Below are positions 9,924 through 18,731 of a stretch of DNA of 59,909 nt, piece after piece. The translations under genes were made by a program, and so were the position numbers. The stretch's first letter is position 1. Every line of letters begins with the position of its first letter. Under the pieces are notes generated by a model. The model was given only the letters and a program-made list of their open reading frames with translations, had not been told where the DNA came from and did no database searches. This stretch comes from Trinickia soli. Its GTDB lineage: Bacteria > Pseudomonadota > Gammaproteobacteria > Burkholderiales > Burkholderiaceae. Location: positions 1 to 59,909 of the forward strand of contig NZ_PNYB01000032.1 of NCBI RefSeq assembly GCF_002879855.1. Direction: 5' to 3'.

Positions 9924-11147
9924 TTAGTGCGCGGCCCACTTGATTGTCGACAGGTCGATGCCGTCTTGATGCATTTCCCAAAGCGGAGAAAGATCGCGCA
10001 GCTTCGCAATTTTGTTCTTCAGCAGATCGACGACGTAATCGACGTCTTGCTCTGTCGTAAAGCGACCCACCGTGAAGCGGATCGAGCTATGCGCGAGTTC
10101 GTCGTTGCGGCCAAGCGCGCGCAACACATACGAGGGCTCGAGCGACGCCGACGTACAGGCGGAGCCGGACGACACGGCCACATCCTTGATCGCCATGATC
10201 AGCGATTCGCCTTCGACGAAATTGAAGCTGATATTCAGGTTGTGCGGCACCCGGCGCTCCATGTCGCCGTTCACATAGACCTCTTCGATCTCGGTCAGCC
10301 CGCGCAGCAAGCGATCGCGCAGCATGCGCACGCGCTCGTTCTCGGTCGCCATTTCTTCGCGCGCGAGACGGAACGCCTCGCCCATGCCGACGATCTGGTG
10401 CGTCGCCAGCGTGCCCGAGCGCATGCCGCGCTCGTGTCCGCCGCCATGCATTTGCGCTTCAATGCGCACGCGCGGCTTACGGCGCACGTAGAGCGCACCA
10501 ATGCCCTTCGGGCCGTAGGTCTTGTGCGCCGAGAATGCCATCAGGTCGACCTTCAAACGGCTCAGATCGATCTCGACCTTGCCGGTTGCTTGTGCAGCGT
10601 CGACGTGAAATATGATGCCCTTTTCGCGGCAAATCTCGCCAATCGCCTCGATATCCTGAATGACGCCGATCTCATTGTTCACGAACATGACGGAAACGAG
10701 GATCGTGTCGGGGCGCAGCGCCGACTTGAAAACGTCAAGGTCGATGAGCCCATCGCTCTTGACGTCGAGATAGGTAACCTCGAATCCTTCGCGCTCGAGC
10801 TCGCGGCACGTGTCGAGCACCGCCTTGTGCTCGGTCTTGACGGTGACGATGTGCTTGCCCTTGCTCTTGTAGAAGTGCGCGGCGCCCTTGATGGCCAGGT
10901 TGTCCGACTCCGTTGCGCCCGACGTCCAGATGATTTCGCGCGGATCGGCATTCACGAGCGCGGCGACCTGCTCGCGCGCCTCCTCGACCGCACGCTCCGC
11001 GTCCCACCCGTACGAGTGGCTGCGCGACGCGGGGTTGCCGAACTGCTCGCGCAGAAACGGGATCATCTTGTCCACCACGCGCGGATCGACGGGCGTCGTC
11101 GCGCTGTAGTCCATATAAATGGGCAGGTGGGGCATCTCGTTAGTCAT
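9924..11147 (-). CDS. iscS: cysteine desulfurase IscS
   Basis: PLP enzyme that takes sulfur from cysteine for Fe-S clusters, tRNA thiolation and cofactors. 407 residues; PLP lysine in [10 protein letters not shown] near 207 and the persulfide cysteine in [13 protein letters not shown] near 330. The start is ATG 11147 with GGAG upstream. It follows iscR by 92 bases in the same operon. Confidence 0.97.
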   Translation of the reverse strand: MTNEMPHLPIYMDYSATTPVDPRVVDKMIPFLREQFGNPASRSHSYGWDAERAVEEAREQVAALVNADPREIIWTSGATESDNLAIKGAAHFYKSKGKHIVTVKTEHKAVLDTCRELEREGFEVTYLDVKSDGLIDLDVFKSALRPDTILVSVMFVNNEIGVIQDIEAIGEICREKGIIFHVDAAQATGKVEIDLSRLKVDLMAFSAHKTYGPKGIGALYVRRKPRVRIEAQMHGGGHERGMRSGTLATHQIVGMGEAFRLAREEMATENERVRMLRDRLLRGLTEIEEVYVNGDMERRVPHNLNISFNFVEGESLIMAIKDVAVSSGSACTSASLEPSYVLRALGRNDELAHSSIRFTVGRFTTEQDVDYVVDLLKNKIAKLRDLSPLWEMHQDGIDLSTIKWAAH

Positions 11148-11239
11148 CAATAGCTCCGGGGGAGATCGTTATAACTTGTCGTTGTTGCGGTTCGTTCGGT
11201 CCAGGTTCGGTCCGTTCGCGCGCTCGTCCGAGCGCGACT

Positions 11240-11770
11240 TCACGAATTCGCAATGTTGAATACTGAATTCGGTCCTTTCGGCACGACGCGCGTCGCTTCG
11301 GCGGCCGTGCTCTCGGTGCGCCTGTCCCGCAGCACCGCCGGCGACCCCTCGCGGGCGCGCTGCTGCTCGACAAGAGCTTGCAAAGAAACCGAATCCAGAT
11401 ACTCGACCATCTTCTGGTTCAGCGTCGACCAGAGCTCGTGCGTCATGCAATGGCCATCGTGCTGCTTCGTGCCTTCGCATGAACCCTTCCCGCCGCACTG
11501 CGTCGCGTCGAGCGGTTCATCGACGGCGATAATGATGTCCGCCACCGTCACTTCTTGCGCGCGCCGCGCCAGGTAGTAGCCGCCACCCGGGCCGCGAACC
11601 GATTCGACGATCCCGTGGCGCCGCAGTTTGCCGAACAACTGCTCCAGGTACGACAGCGAAATGCGCTGACGCTGGCTGATGCCGGCGAGCGTCACCGGAC
11701 CTTGCTCCTGGCGCAGGGCCAGGTCGATCATCGCCGTAACGGCGAAACGGCCTTTCGTGGTGAGTCTCAT
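11240..11770 (-). CDS. iscR: Fe-S regulator IscR (Rrf2 family)
   Basis: Rrf2-type repressor that senses Fe-S status through its own [2Fe-2S] cluster. The winged helix is in residues 1-70 (MRLTTKGRFAVTAM, VRGPGGGYYL). Ligands are C92, C98, C108 and H111: compared with the C92/C98/C104/H107 of E. coli there are four extra residues between the second and third cysteine. The C-terminus is longer, 176 against 162 residues. It is the first gene of the isc operon and is preceded by two IscR-like boxes, so autoregulation is likely. Confidence 0.96.
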   Translation of the reverse strand: MRLTTKGRFAVTAMIDLALRQEQGPVTLAGISQRQRISLSYLEQLFGKLRRHGIVESVRGPGGGYYLARRAQEVTVADIIIAVDEPLDATQCGGKGSCEGTKQHDGHCMTHELWSTLNQKMVEYLDSVSLQALVEQQRAREGSPAVLRDRRTESTAAEATRVVPKGPNSVFNIANS

Positions 11771-11787
11771 AGGGGCGATAAACCAGA

Positions 11788-11812
11788 ATTCTCGACGATT
11801 TTGGTCAAGTAT
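11788..11812 (-). promoter_or_regulatory. IscR type 1-like box, promoter-proximal
   Basis: On the minus strand this 25-mer begins ATACTTGACCAAAATCGTCG and is close to the E. coli type 1 IscR consensus (ATA-S-YY-GACT-R-www-Y-AGTC). It covers the predicted transcription start and leader of iscR. It repeats the next upstream box almost exactly over its first 19 bases. Confidence 0.75.
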
Positions 11813-11839
11813 AAATACATGACGATTTTAGTCAAGTAT
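11808..11839 (-). promoter_or_regulatory. iscR promoter with overlapping IscR type 1-like box
   Basis: On the minus strand TTGACT (11835-11830), 16 bases, then TATACT (11813-11808) make a strong sigma-70 promoter. The -35 lies inside a 25-mer (11815-11839) beginning ATACTTGACTAAAATCGTCA and ending TGTAT that fits the type 1 IscR consensus at nearly every position. Leader to the iscR ATG is about 31 nt. Confidence 0.85.
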
Positions 11840-11888
11840 CCCCTTACAGCAGTTAGGTTATTGGTGCCGGAGCGGGTGCGCATCGCTG

Positions 11889-12371
11889 CTATTCCTTCGC
11901 AAGTAGCGCTTGCAGGTGCGCGAGCAACCCCTCGCATGCGGCTTCGCATTGATCGAGCACCGCTTCGAAACCCTCGCCATCGCCAAAATAGGGATCCACG
12001 ACCTCGCGACCACCGCCGGGCGCGAAGTCCATCAACAGCCGCACGCGTGTGTGCAACCGGGGCGGGCAAAGACGTCGCAGATGGTCGATATTGGCGTCGT
12101 CCATCGCGAGGAGCAGGTCGAACTGCTCGAAATCGGTCGGCGCCACCTGCCGCGCGCGCAGCGGCGCGAGATCGTAGCCGCGCGCACGCCCTGCATGTTG
12201 CGCGCGCTCGTCGGGCGCTTTACCGACGTGCCAATCGCCGGTGCCGGCCGAATCGATGAAAATACGCTCCGTGAGGCCGGCGGCCTCGACCTGCGCCCGC
12301 ATCACCGCTTCGGCGGTGGGCGAGCGACAGATATTTCCAAGACAGACGAAGCAGATCGAAACGGTTTTCAT
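11889..12371 (-). CDS. low-molecular-weight protein-tyrosine phosphatase
   Basis: 160 residues. The P-loop CLGNICRS gives nucleophile C10 and R16; the general acid is in DPYFGD near the C-terminus. The family removes phosphate from tyrosines, often in regulation of exopolysaccharide kinases; no kinase or capsule gene is next to it here. It sits just upstream of iscR on the same strand, with the isc promoter between them. The start at 12371 gives the family N-terminus MKTVSICFVC; no clear ribosome site is seen. Confidence 0.93.
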   Translation of the reverse strand: MKTVSICFVCLGNICRSPTAEAVMRAQVEAAGLTERIFIDSAGTGDWHVGKAPDERAQHAGRARGYDLAPLRARQVAPTDFEQFDLLLAMDDANIDHLRRLCPPRLHTRVRLLMDFAPGGGREVVDPYFGDGEGFEAVLDQCEAACEGLLAHLQALLAKE

Positions 12372-12469
12372 CGACGAGAAGCCAGGTAGCCGGGCCTGTA
12401 CCCGCCGCGCCTGTCCCGCAACTGAGCGGCAGCGCCGGCCGAATGGCCCATTGTATCGGATACCGCCAT

Positions 12470-12718
12470 TTACGATGCCCGGGGCATCGGCGCGGGAACG
12501 CCGCTCGAACGCACAGACGACGCGGTGGGCGTCGGTGCCGCATCGATGAATCCGTAGCCCACCGTGCGCGCCAGTTCGGCCGTGACCCGGTCGGCAGGCA
12601 GCGGCTCGCGCGTCGCACCGCCGTCGCCGTAGGCGCGCAGCGCAGCCAGGGCGATCAGCGCCACTGCAAGCGCTACCGGCCAATAGCTTGAGAGATAGCC
12701 CGATTTTGTCGTTTTCAT
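12470..12718 (-). CDS. small single-pass membrane protein, unknown function
   Basis: 82 residues starting MKTTKSGYLSSYWPVALAV. One membrane segment at about 12-30, then a short polar tail rich in Ala, Pro, Thr and Ser. AGGGG lies seven bases before the ATG at 12718, which supports translation. I do not recognise a family. It lies between the lut genes and the phosphatase. Confidence 0.55.
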   Translation of the reverse strand: MKTTKSGYLSSYWPVALAVALIALAALRAYGDGGATREPLPADRVTAELARTVGYGFIDAAPTPTASSVRSSGVPAPMPRAS

Positions 12719-12888
12719 GCGCGTGCCCCTAGCCCGATCGCGTGCGCCCCATCGAGCGCCCGCACTTATCCATGGCACGTATTTTATAAATCCAGCCTAT
12801 CGAGACAAAGGGGTGAATAGCGAATTCAGCGTTGCGCTGGTATAAACAATCGCAGCGGTCATGATCACCGCGACCCGCTCATGCCCCC

Positions 12889-14301
12889 TCAGCCCTTGTG
12901 ACTGCGTTGCGCGGCATATAGCTCGCGAAAGGTCCGGCCGACCGGTGCCGGCATCTCGCGCGTGGCCGTCCAGCCCTGGCCGAACGGCAACCGGCCGATC
13001 GAGCGCCGACTTCCCCCGGCACGCTCGAGCACCCGGACGGCGAGCCTCGCAAGCATCGCATACAGGGCCGGCCGCATCGCTACAAATCCCCAGGCAGCCA
13101 GCGCAAGGCGCTCGGGCAGCGGACGCAGGTGACGTTCGACCTGCTTTTCGCGCAGCTTCCGCAGCAAATCAGAAAGCGGAATGCCGACCGGGCAAACGGC
13201 GTTGCACTCACCACACAACGTTGCGGCTTGCGGCAGGTCGAGCGCTTTATCGAGTCCGACGTAGCTCGGCGTGAGAACCGAACCCATCGGCCCGGGATAG
13301 ACCCAACCGTAAGCATGGCCGCCGACTTTCTGATAAACGGGGCAATGATTCATGCAGGCGCCGCAGCGAATGCAGCGCAGCATCTCCTGGAACGCACCGC
13401 CGATCAGCCCTGTACGCCCGCCGTCCACGAGCACGACATACATGTGTTCAGGGCCGTCGAGGTCGCCGGTCTCGCGCGGCCCGGTCAGCAGCGAGAAGTA
13501 GTTCGCCGTGACCTGCCCGGTCGCGCTGCGCGGCAGCAGCCGCATGGCGAGCGCGAGATCCTCCAGCGTCGGCAGCACCTTTTCGATTCCGGTGACGGCC
13601 ACATGGACGCGCGGCATCACGGTGCACATCCCTTCGTTGCCTTCGTTCGTCACGAGCGCGACCGAACCCGTTTCGGCGATCAGGAAATTGCCCCCCGTCA
13701 CGCCCATATCGGCCGACAGGAAATGCGGCCGCAGCACTTCGCGGGCCTCGCGCGTCATGTCGGGGATTTCGGAGAGCCGCTCGCGGCCATGCGTGGCCGC
13801 GAACAAGTCGGCAATCTGCTCTTTGTCCTTATGCACGACGGGCGCAATGATGTGGCTCGGCGGCTCATTGTCGTTGATCTGAAGAATGTATTCGCCCAGA
13901 TCCGTTTCGATCGACTGCACGCCCATTTCACCGAGCACTGCATTCAACTGCAGTTCTTCGGTCACCATCGATTTCGTCTTGATGACTTTCTTGACGTCGT
14001 GCGTGCACGCGATGTCGGCCACGAGCCGAGCCGCATCGCGCGTCGTTTCGGCATACAGCACCGTCGTGCCGCGCCGCGCAGCCTCGCGTTCGAAAGTTTC
14101 GAGCCAGAGGTCGAGACTCTCGAGCCCACGGTCACGGCGAGCTTTGAGTTCTGCACGCGTCGCGGGAAAATCGATCGCCTGAATGGAGGCCGCGCGCGCC
14201 GAAACGAATTTGGTCGACAGCTTCTTCAGGTTCTGCTGCAGACGCGCATCGGCGAGGCCGGCTTTGGCGCGCGCCTTGAAGTGCATCGATTGAACTTGCA
14301 T
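12889..14301 (-). CDS. lutB: LutB-type lactate utilisation iron-sulfur protein
   Basis: LutB with LutA and LutC oxidises L-lactate to pyruvate. 470 residues: an N-terminal LUD-like domain, then two [4Fe-4S] motifs, CIRCGACMNHCP near 310 and CGECNAVCP near 364, and a hydrophobic C-terminal stretch. It starts 46 bases after lutA. No lutC (LUD-domain protein) follows; the next gene is an unrelated small membrane protein. Confidence 0.92.
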   Translation of the reverse strand: MQVQSMHFKARAKAGLADARLQQNLKKLSTKFVSARAASIQAIDFPATRAELKARRDRGLESLDLWLETFEREAARRGTTVLYAETTRDAARLVADIACTHDVKKVIKTKSMVTEELQLNAVLGEMGVQSIETDLGEYILQINDNEPPSHIIAPVVHKDKEQIADLFAATHGRERLSEIPDMTREAREVLRPHFLSADMGVTGGNFLIAETGSVALVTNEGNEGMCTVMPRVHVAVTGIEKVLPTLEDLALAMRLLPRSATGQVTANYFSLLTGPRETGDLDGPEHMYVVLVDGGRTGLIGGAFQEMLRCIRCGACMNHCPVYQKVGGHAYGWVYPGPMGSVLTPSYVGLDKALDLPQAATLCGECNAVCPVGIPLSDLLRKLREKQVERHLRPLPERLALAAWGFVAMRPALYAMLARLAVRVLERAGGSRRSIGRLPFGQGWTATREMPAPVGRTFRELYAAQRSHKG

Positions 14302-14347
14302 GAGGAATCGCTCGATCGGTTACGTTCGGTTGGCGCGGGCCAGCGGC

Positions 14348-15076
14348 TCAGTGATCGGCGTCGCCGGCCAACACTTGCGCGATATGCAGCACGCGCGTCG
14401 TGGTGTCACCCGTTCGGCGCAGCCGCCCTTCGATGTTGAGCATGCAGCCGAGATCGCCGAGCACGACGCAGCCCGCGCCGCTTGCTTGGACATTCGCGCA
14501 TTTCTCGTCGACGATGGCCGTGGAAATGTTGCCGTACTTGACGGCGAACGTACCGCCAAAGCCGCAGCAGTGCTCGCAGTCCTTCATTTCGGTCACGGCA
14601 ACGCCGCGTTGGGCGAGCAATGTGCGCGGCTGCTGCTTGACCCCGAGTTCGCGCAGCCCCGAGCATGAGTCGTGGTAGGTCACCGGCCCCGCAAACGAGC
14701 CCGGCGCCAATTGCACCCGGGCTACGTTGACCAGAAAATCGGTCAATTCATAGACTTTCGCCTGCAGCCGCTCATACCGGCCCATCAGTTCCGGATCGTC
14801 ACGAAAAAGATCGCCGTAATGCGCTGCGACCATACCGCCGCAGGAACCCGAGGGAACCACCACGTAGTCGAACTGCTCAAATTCGCGCAGCATCTTCTCC
14901 GCGAGATCGCGTGCGATGCGTCGCTCGCCCGAGTTGTACGCCGGTTGTCCGCAGCAGGTTTGTGCCGGCGGCACGATGACCTCGAAGCCGGCCTGCTCGA
15001 GCAGCTTGATGACTGAAAAGCCAATCTCGGGGCGCATCAGGTCGACGAGACACGTGACGAAAAGTCCAACTCGCAT
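14348..15076 (-). CDS. lutA: LutA-type lactate utilisation protein
   Basis: 242 residues with two cysteine-rich CCG domains: TCCGQPAYNSG near 41 and DCEHCCGFGGTF near 173, as in LutA/YkgE and the GlpC/HdrB superfamily. Probably transfers electrons in L-lactate oxidation with LutB. It is the first gene of a lutAB pair and diverges from the IclR-type regulator at 15255, the likely controller. Confidence 0.92.
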   Translation of the reverse strand: MRVGLFVTCLVDLMRPEIGFSVIKLLEQAGFEVIVPPAQTCCGQPAYNSGERRIARDLAEKMLREFEQFDYVVVPSGSCGGMVAAHYGDLFRDDPELMGRYERLQAKVYELTDFLVNVARVQLAPGSFAGPVTYHDSCSGLRELGVKQQPRTLLAQRGVAVTEMKDCEHCCGFGGTFAVKYGNISTAIVDEKCANVQASGAGCVVLGDLGCMLNIEGRLRRTGDTTTRVLHIAQVLAGDADH

Positions 15077-15210
15077 GGCGGCTCAAGGTGAACGAAATGG
15101 CTCGATTATGCTTCCTTTGCGCCATGAAGCGGCGGGGCAAATCGAAAAAAGCGGACAGCGTCGACCCGAAGGCCTATTCAAACGGCGTTCGCTTTTTTCA
15201 CAATACGAGA

Positions 15211-15216
15211 TACAAT
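15211..15216 (+). promoter_or_regulatory. -10 box of the iclR-type gene
   Basis: TACAAT 38 bases before the ATG; the -35 position has only TTCGCT. The predicted leader is about 32 nt. Confidence 0.45.
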
Positions 15217-15254
15217 GGCTTCAACCTGTTAATTGCCGAGTCAATCGATTTCCA

Positions 15255-16067
15255 ATGAGCGAGACGAATCAGGACTCCAAGACGTCGATCCAGGTGATCG
15301 AACGCATGATGCGCCTGCTCGACGCCCTTGCCGACCACACCGATCCGGTCAGTCTCAAGGCGCTCGCGCTGCGCACCGAACTGCACCCGTCCACGGCGCA
15401 CCGCATCCTCAACGACATGGTCACATGCCGCCTCGTTGATCGTTCGGACCCGGGCACCTACCGCCTCGGGATGCGCCTGCTCGAACTGGGCAACCTCGTC
15501 AAGGCGCGCTTGTCGGTACGCGACGCAGCGCTCGCGCCGATGCGTGAGTTGCACCGCATGACGGGGCAAACGGTCAATCTTTCAGTCAGACAAGGCGATG
15601 AAATCGTCTATATCGAGCGCGCCTACTCCGAACGCTCGGGCATGCAGGTCGTGCGCGCGATCGGCGGACGCGCGCCGCTGCATCTGACCTCGGTCGGCAA
15701 ACTGTTCCTGGCGGCCGACGAAGCGTCCCGCGTGCGCGCCTATGCCATGCGCACGGGGCTGTCGGGCCACACGCAAAACAGCATTACCGATATTTCCCGG
15801 CTCGAGCGGGAACTCACGCAGGTTCGCCAGCAGGCGTGTGCGCGCGACAACGAAGAGCTCGAATTGGGCGTGCGATGCATTGCCGCGGGCATCTATGACG
15901 ATACGGGCAAGCTCGTTGCGGGGTTATCGCTATCGGCGCCGGCCGACCGCCTGCAAGATGCCTGGATCGCCCAACTGAACCATACGGCGCTCGTCATCTC
16001 CGAGTCGCTTGGCTACCACCCCGATGCGACCGCCGGCGGGGAACACCGCAAATCCGGTGCGCATTGA
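15255..16067 (+). CDS. IclR-family transcriptional regulator
   Basis: 270 residues: winged helix-turn-helix in 10-70 (SLKALALRTELHPSTAHRIL) and an IclR effector domain after about residue 85, including GAP-like ligand residues in LHLTSVGKLFLA. The start at 15255 gives the usual short N-terminus; the open frame extends upstream but overlaps the lut control region. It diverges from lutA with 178 bases between, so it most likely regulates lutAB in response to an organic acid; that is inference from position. Confidence 0.9.
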   Translation: MSETNQDSKTSIQVIERMMRLLDALADHTDPVSLKALALRTELHPSTAHRILNDMVTCRLVDRSDPGTYRLGMRLLELGNLVKARLSVRDAALAPMRELHRMTGQTVNLSVRQGDEIVYIERAYSERSGMQVVRAIGGRAPLHLTSVGKLFLAADEASRVRAYAMRTGLSGHTQNSITDISRLERELTQVRQQACARDNEELELGVRCIAAGIYDDTGKLVAGLSLSAPADRLQDAWIAQLNHTALVISESLGYHPDATAGGEHRKSGAH

Positions 16068-16209
16068 CGCGAAAACATCGCCTGACGCGAACTTGCGCAA
16101 ACTGTCGTAGCCGATAAAAAGCCCTGCCTCGATGGCTGGGATTTTGGGTACGAGTGCTCGTTCATTCTGCGGCACGTCGCCCCGTGCGGGCCGACGTGTC
16201 CGACGTATC

Positions 16210-17349
16210 TCAGGTACCGCGACCGCCGGCGTCCGCGCTCGTGATGCGCGGGCCATCGGTGTCATCGAGCCACTTGCGCAGGCGCGTCGCATCGGCGAAG
16301 CGCGAATATTTGCCGGCAGAGTCGAGCAGAACCATGACCACCGGCCGACCGTGAATCGTCGCTTGCATCACCAGGCACTCCCCCGCTTCGTTGATGAAGC
16401 CGGTCTTTTGCAAGCCGATGTCCCACGACGGATTGCGCACGAGCGCATTGGTGCTGTTGTAGGCCAGCACGCCCCGGCCCGGATAGACTTCGTAGCTGCG
16501 ATCGGTCGAGAACCTGCGGATCATCGGATACTGATACGCGGCGTTGATCATCTTGACGAGATCCCGCGCCGTCGAGACGTTATGACTCGTCAGCCCCGTC
16601 GGGTTCTCGAAGTGCGTGTCGCTCATGCCGAGTTCTTTCGCCTTTGCATTCATCGCGGCGATGAAGGCAGGCCGGCCGCCCGGGTAGTAGCGCGACAGCG
16701 CGGCCGCTGCGCGGTTCTCCGACGCCATCAGAGCAATGTGCAACATGTCTTCACGCGACAACACCGAGCCCACGCGCAAGCGCGAACCCGTGTGCTTTTC
16801 ATAGTCGCGGTCCTCGTCGGTTACCTCTATCTGATCGGTAAGCGGTGCCTTCGAATCGAGCACGACCATCGCCGTCATCAACTTCGTAATGGAGGCGATG
16901 GGCACGACGGAGGTGGAGTTCTTGTCGAACAACACTTCCGACGTGTTTTGATCGACCACGAATGCGACATTGGAACGCAGCGCGACGCCCTCGGGCGTCT
17001 CTTGCAGCCCAAAAGCCTGACCCGCCGTGGGCGAGCGTGGCTGGAACGCGACGCGGTGAACGACGCCGTGGCGGCCGTGAGCGCGCAACGTGTAGGTCAC
17101 GCGCTTGTGCTTCGTCGACGCCTTGGCGCCGATGTGGGCTGCCGTCGCGGTCGACACAGCGGCTTTCGCGCCCTTTTTAAGGTGCTTTTTATGATGAACC
17201 GTATGAGCGGGAGCGGTTTCGCTGGCGGCAAATGCGTCGATCGGCGCGACGAGCGTCGCCATGACCAAGGCGCTGGCAGCTGCGGACACGACTGTGCCGA
17301 GCGCCACGCCTCGCATCACGTTGAGCGACGAAAACAGAGCGATTTTCAT
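16210..17349 (-). CDS. pbpG: D-alanyl-D-alanine endopeptidase, PBP7 type
   Basis: Periplasmic serine peptidase of the S11 family that cuts peptidoglycan cross-links. 379 residues: a signal peptide ending near ASETAP (about 42), a basic linker rich in His, Lys and Ala (about 50-100), then the catalytic motifs SITK (153-156), SEN (210-212) and KTG (about 313). No C-terminal amphipathic anchor is seen, which fits PBP7 rather than DacA. It has its own predicted promoter at 17389-17417. Confidence 0.92.
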   Translation of the reverse strand: MKIALFSSLNVMRGVALGTVVSAAASALVMATLVAPIDAFAASETAPAHTVHHKKHLKKGAKAAVSTATAAHIGAKASTKHKRVTYTLRAHGRHGVVHRVAFQPRSPTAGQAFGLQETPEGVALRSNVAFVVDQNTSEVLFDKNSTSVVPIASITKLMTAMVVLDSKAPLTDQIEVTDEDRDYEKHTGSRLRVGSVLSREDMLHIALMASENRAAAALSRYYPGGRPAFIAAMNAKAKELGMSDTHFENPTGLTSHNVSTARDLVKMINAAYQYPMIRRFSTDRSYEVYPGRGVLAYNSTNALVRNPSWDIGLQKTGFINEAGECLVMQATIHGRPVVMVLLDSAGKYSRFADATRLRKWLDDTDGPRITSADAGGRGT

Positions 17350-17388
17350 TGGTGTTCTTGAGGCAGGAGTGGCGAACGGTTGACGGCA

Positions 17389-17417
17389 AGTGTAGTAAAG
17401 CTACGAAAAATTAGCAA
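17389..17417 (-). promoter_or_regulatory. sigma-70 promoter of pbpG
   Basis: On the minus strand TTGCTA (17417-17412), 17 bases, TACACT (17394-17389). Predicted leader about 33 nt. Confidence 0.6.
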
Positions 17418-17711
17418 TATTAAGCACTTATGTGCCGTCCTTGATCCAATTTGTAAGACGGTGATGCGTCGGTCATGCACGAATCTTGCGCGAACGTCGC
17501 CCGGCCCTCTAGGGCCATACCCGCATAACGGCGATATTTGTCCGAACTTGAGCGAAAACGTTCACAGATGCGGCTAAATTCACAGCCGCCCCGGGCGCAC
17601 CGCGGGCAATCCGGCATAACGCGCGAACCTGCCATTCGGTGTACAGCGCCGCCCGCAAAACGTCCGTCTGCGCCCGCACACTGGCTCGACCCCTTGGCCA
17701 TCAAGCCCGCC

Positions 17712-17728
17712 CGGTGCATTGCGCACCG
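17712..17728. promoter_or_regulatory. inverted repeat upstream of phasin gene, distal copy
   Basis: CGGTGC-N5-GCACCG, a perfect 6-bp dyad 104 bases before the phasin -35. It resembles the promoter-proximal dyad at 17810-17824. Candidate operator by similarity and position only. Confidence 0.4.
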
Positions 17729-17809
17729 CGACGAGAATAACCGAAATCGTTACCATCCAAGCGACCCCAAATACTCGCAACGCATTGTTTTGTCAGGAAA
17801 TTCACGAGA

Positions 17810-17824
17810 TGGTGCAACGCACCA
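17810..17824. promoter_or_regulatory. inverted repeat upstream of phasin promoter, proximal copy
   Basis: TGGTGCAACGCACCA is a perfect dyad (6 bp, 3-base spacer) ending seven bases before the -35. The core TGC-N3-GCA resembles the PhaR-type sites described upstream of phasin genes in other bacteria, so PhaR control is a reasonable guess. Confidence 0.5.
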
Positions 17825-17831
17825 AATATGC

Positions 17832-17859
17832 TTGACATTTGCGCCAGTCGTCCTAAAAT
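17832..17859 (+). promoter_or_regulatory. sigma-70 promoter of phasin gene
   Basis: TTGACA (17832-17837), 16 bases, TAAAAT (17854-17859). Near-consensus; leader about 107 nt. The rest of the 623-base gap between pbpG and this gene holds the two dyads and the pbpG promoter; I see no coding sequence in it. Confidence 0.8.
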
Positions 17860-17972
17860 GGGAACCGTTGTTGCGACGCACAAAACCCGTCGAGCATAAG
17901 AAGCGACGCGCAAGTTTAGCCATTCCAACCCATTCGGCCTGAAGAGACAGGTCGACTTTCAGGAGCGAAAAC

Positions 17973-18554
17973 ATGACTCTGCTGACACCTGAGCAATTCG
18001 CGGCAGCCCAAAAAGCGAACCTCGAAGCCCTGTTCGGTCTGACCAACAAGGCATTCGAAGGAATCGAAAAGCTTGTCGAACTGAACCTGCAAGTGGTGAA
18101 GTCGACGATCGCGGAAAGCCAGGAAAACGCACAACGTGCGCTGTCGGTCAAGGACGCGCAAGAGTTCGTTGCGCTGCAAGCCAGCCTGACGCAACCGGTC
18201 GCCGAAAAGGTCTTGTCGTATGGCCGTCACCTCTACGAGATCGCCTCGGCCACGCAAGCCGAATTCGCGCGCGTTGCGGAAGCCCAGTACGAAGAGCAGA
18301 ACCGCAAGGTGCAAGCGCTCGTCGAGAACGTTGCCAAGAACGCCCCGGCTGGCTCGGAAACCGCCGTTGCCGTAATGAAGTCGGCGATCACCGCTGCGAA
18401 CACGACGTACGAAACGGTTCACAAGGCCACGAAGCAGGCCGTTGAAATCGCCGAAAGCAACTTCAACGCCGCCGCCACGGCTGCGCAGAAGGCTGCGCAA
18501 CAAGCGGCCTCGCAAGCTTCGCGCGCTGCCGCCACGAAGAAGTCGGCAGCCTAA
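17973..18554 (+). CDS. phaP: phasin, PHA granule-associated protein
   Basis: 193 residues, almost entirely amphipathic helix, starting [20 protein letters not shown], with the phasin_2 pattern and an Ala/Lys-rich tail ([18 protein letters not shown]). Phasins coat polyhydroxyalkanoate granules and control their size. AGGAG precedes the ATG. A strong promoter and an 11-bp-stem terminator bracket it as a single highly expressed gene. Confidence 0.95.
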   Translation: MTLLTPEQFAAAQKANLEALFGLTNKAFEGIEKLVELNLQVVKSTIAESQENAQRALSVKDAQEFVALQASLTQPVAEKVLSYGRHLYEIASATQAEFARVAEAQYEEQNRKVQALVENVAKNAPAGSETAVAVMKSAITAANTTYETVHKATKQAVEIAESNFNAAATAAQKAAQQAASQASRAAATKKSAA

Positions 18555-18585
18555 GACCGGCCTCTCGCTCCGCGCCGAAGTACCA

Positions 18586-18626
18586 GAAGGGCGCGCTTCC
18601 CCAGGGAGGCGCGCCCTTCTCTTTTA
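18586..18626 (+). terminator. terminator of phaP
   Basis: GAAGGGCGCGC (18586-18596) pairs perfectly with GCGCGCCCTTC (18609-18619), followed by TCTTTTA. Confidence 0.88.
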
Positions 18627-18731
18627 TGCCTTCCGCGGCAATCACGGCTGGGGCAAACCTTCGCAATCGTTCTTTTGCTCCGCGTTGCGGAAACGACCGC
18701 TGCCGGGCATGGCCCGGGCAGCGGGCGGGCG

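Noticed and set aside
14916-15254. A longer N-terminus for the IclR-type regulator
   Set aside because: The added part overlaps lutA and the divergent promoter region and does not look like an IclR N-terminus.
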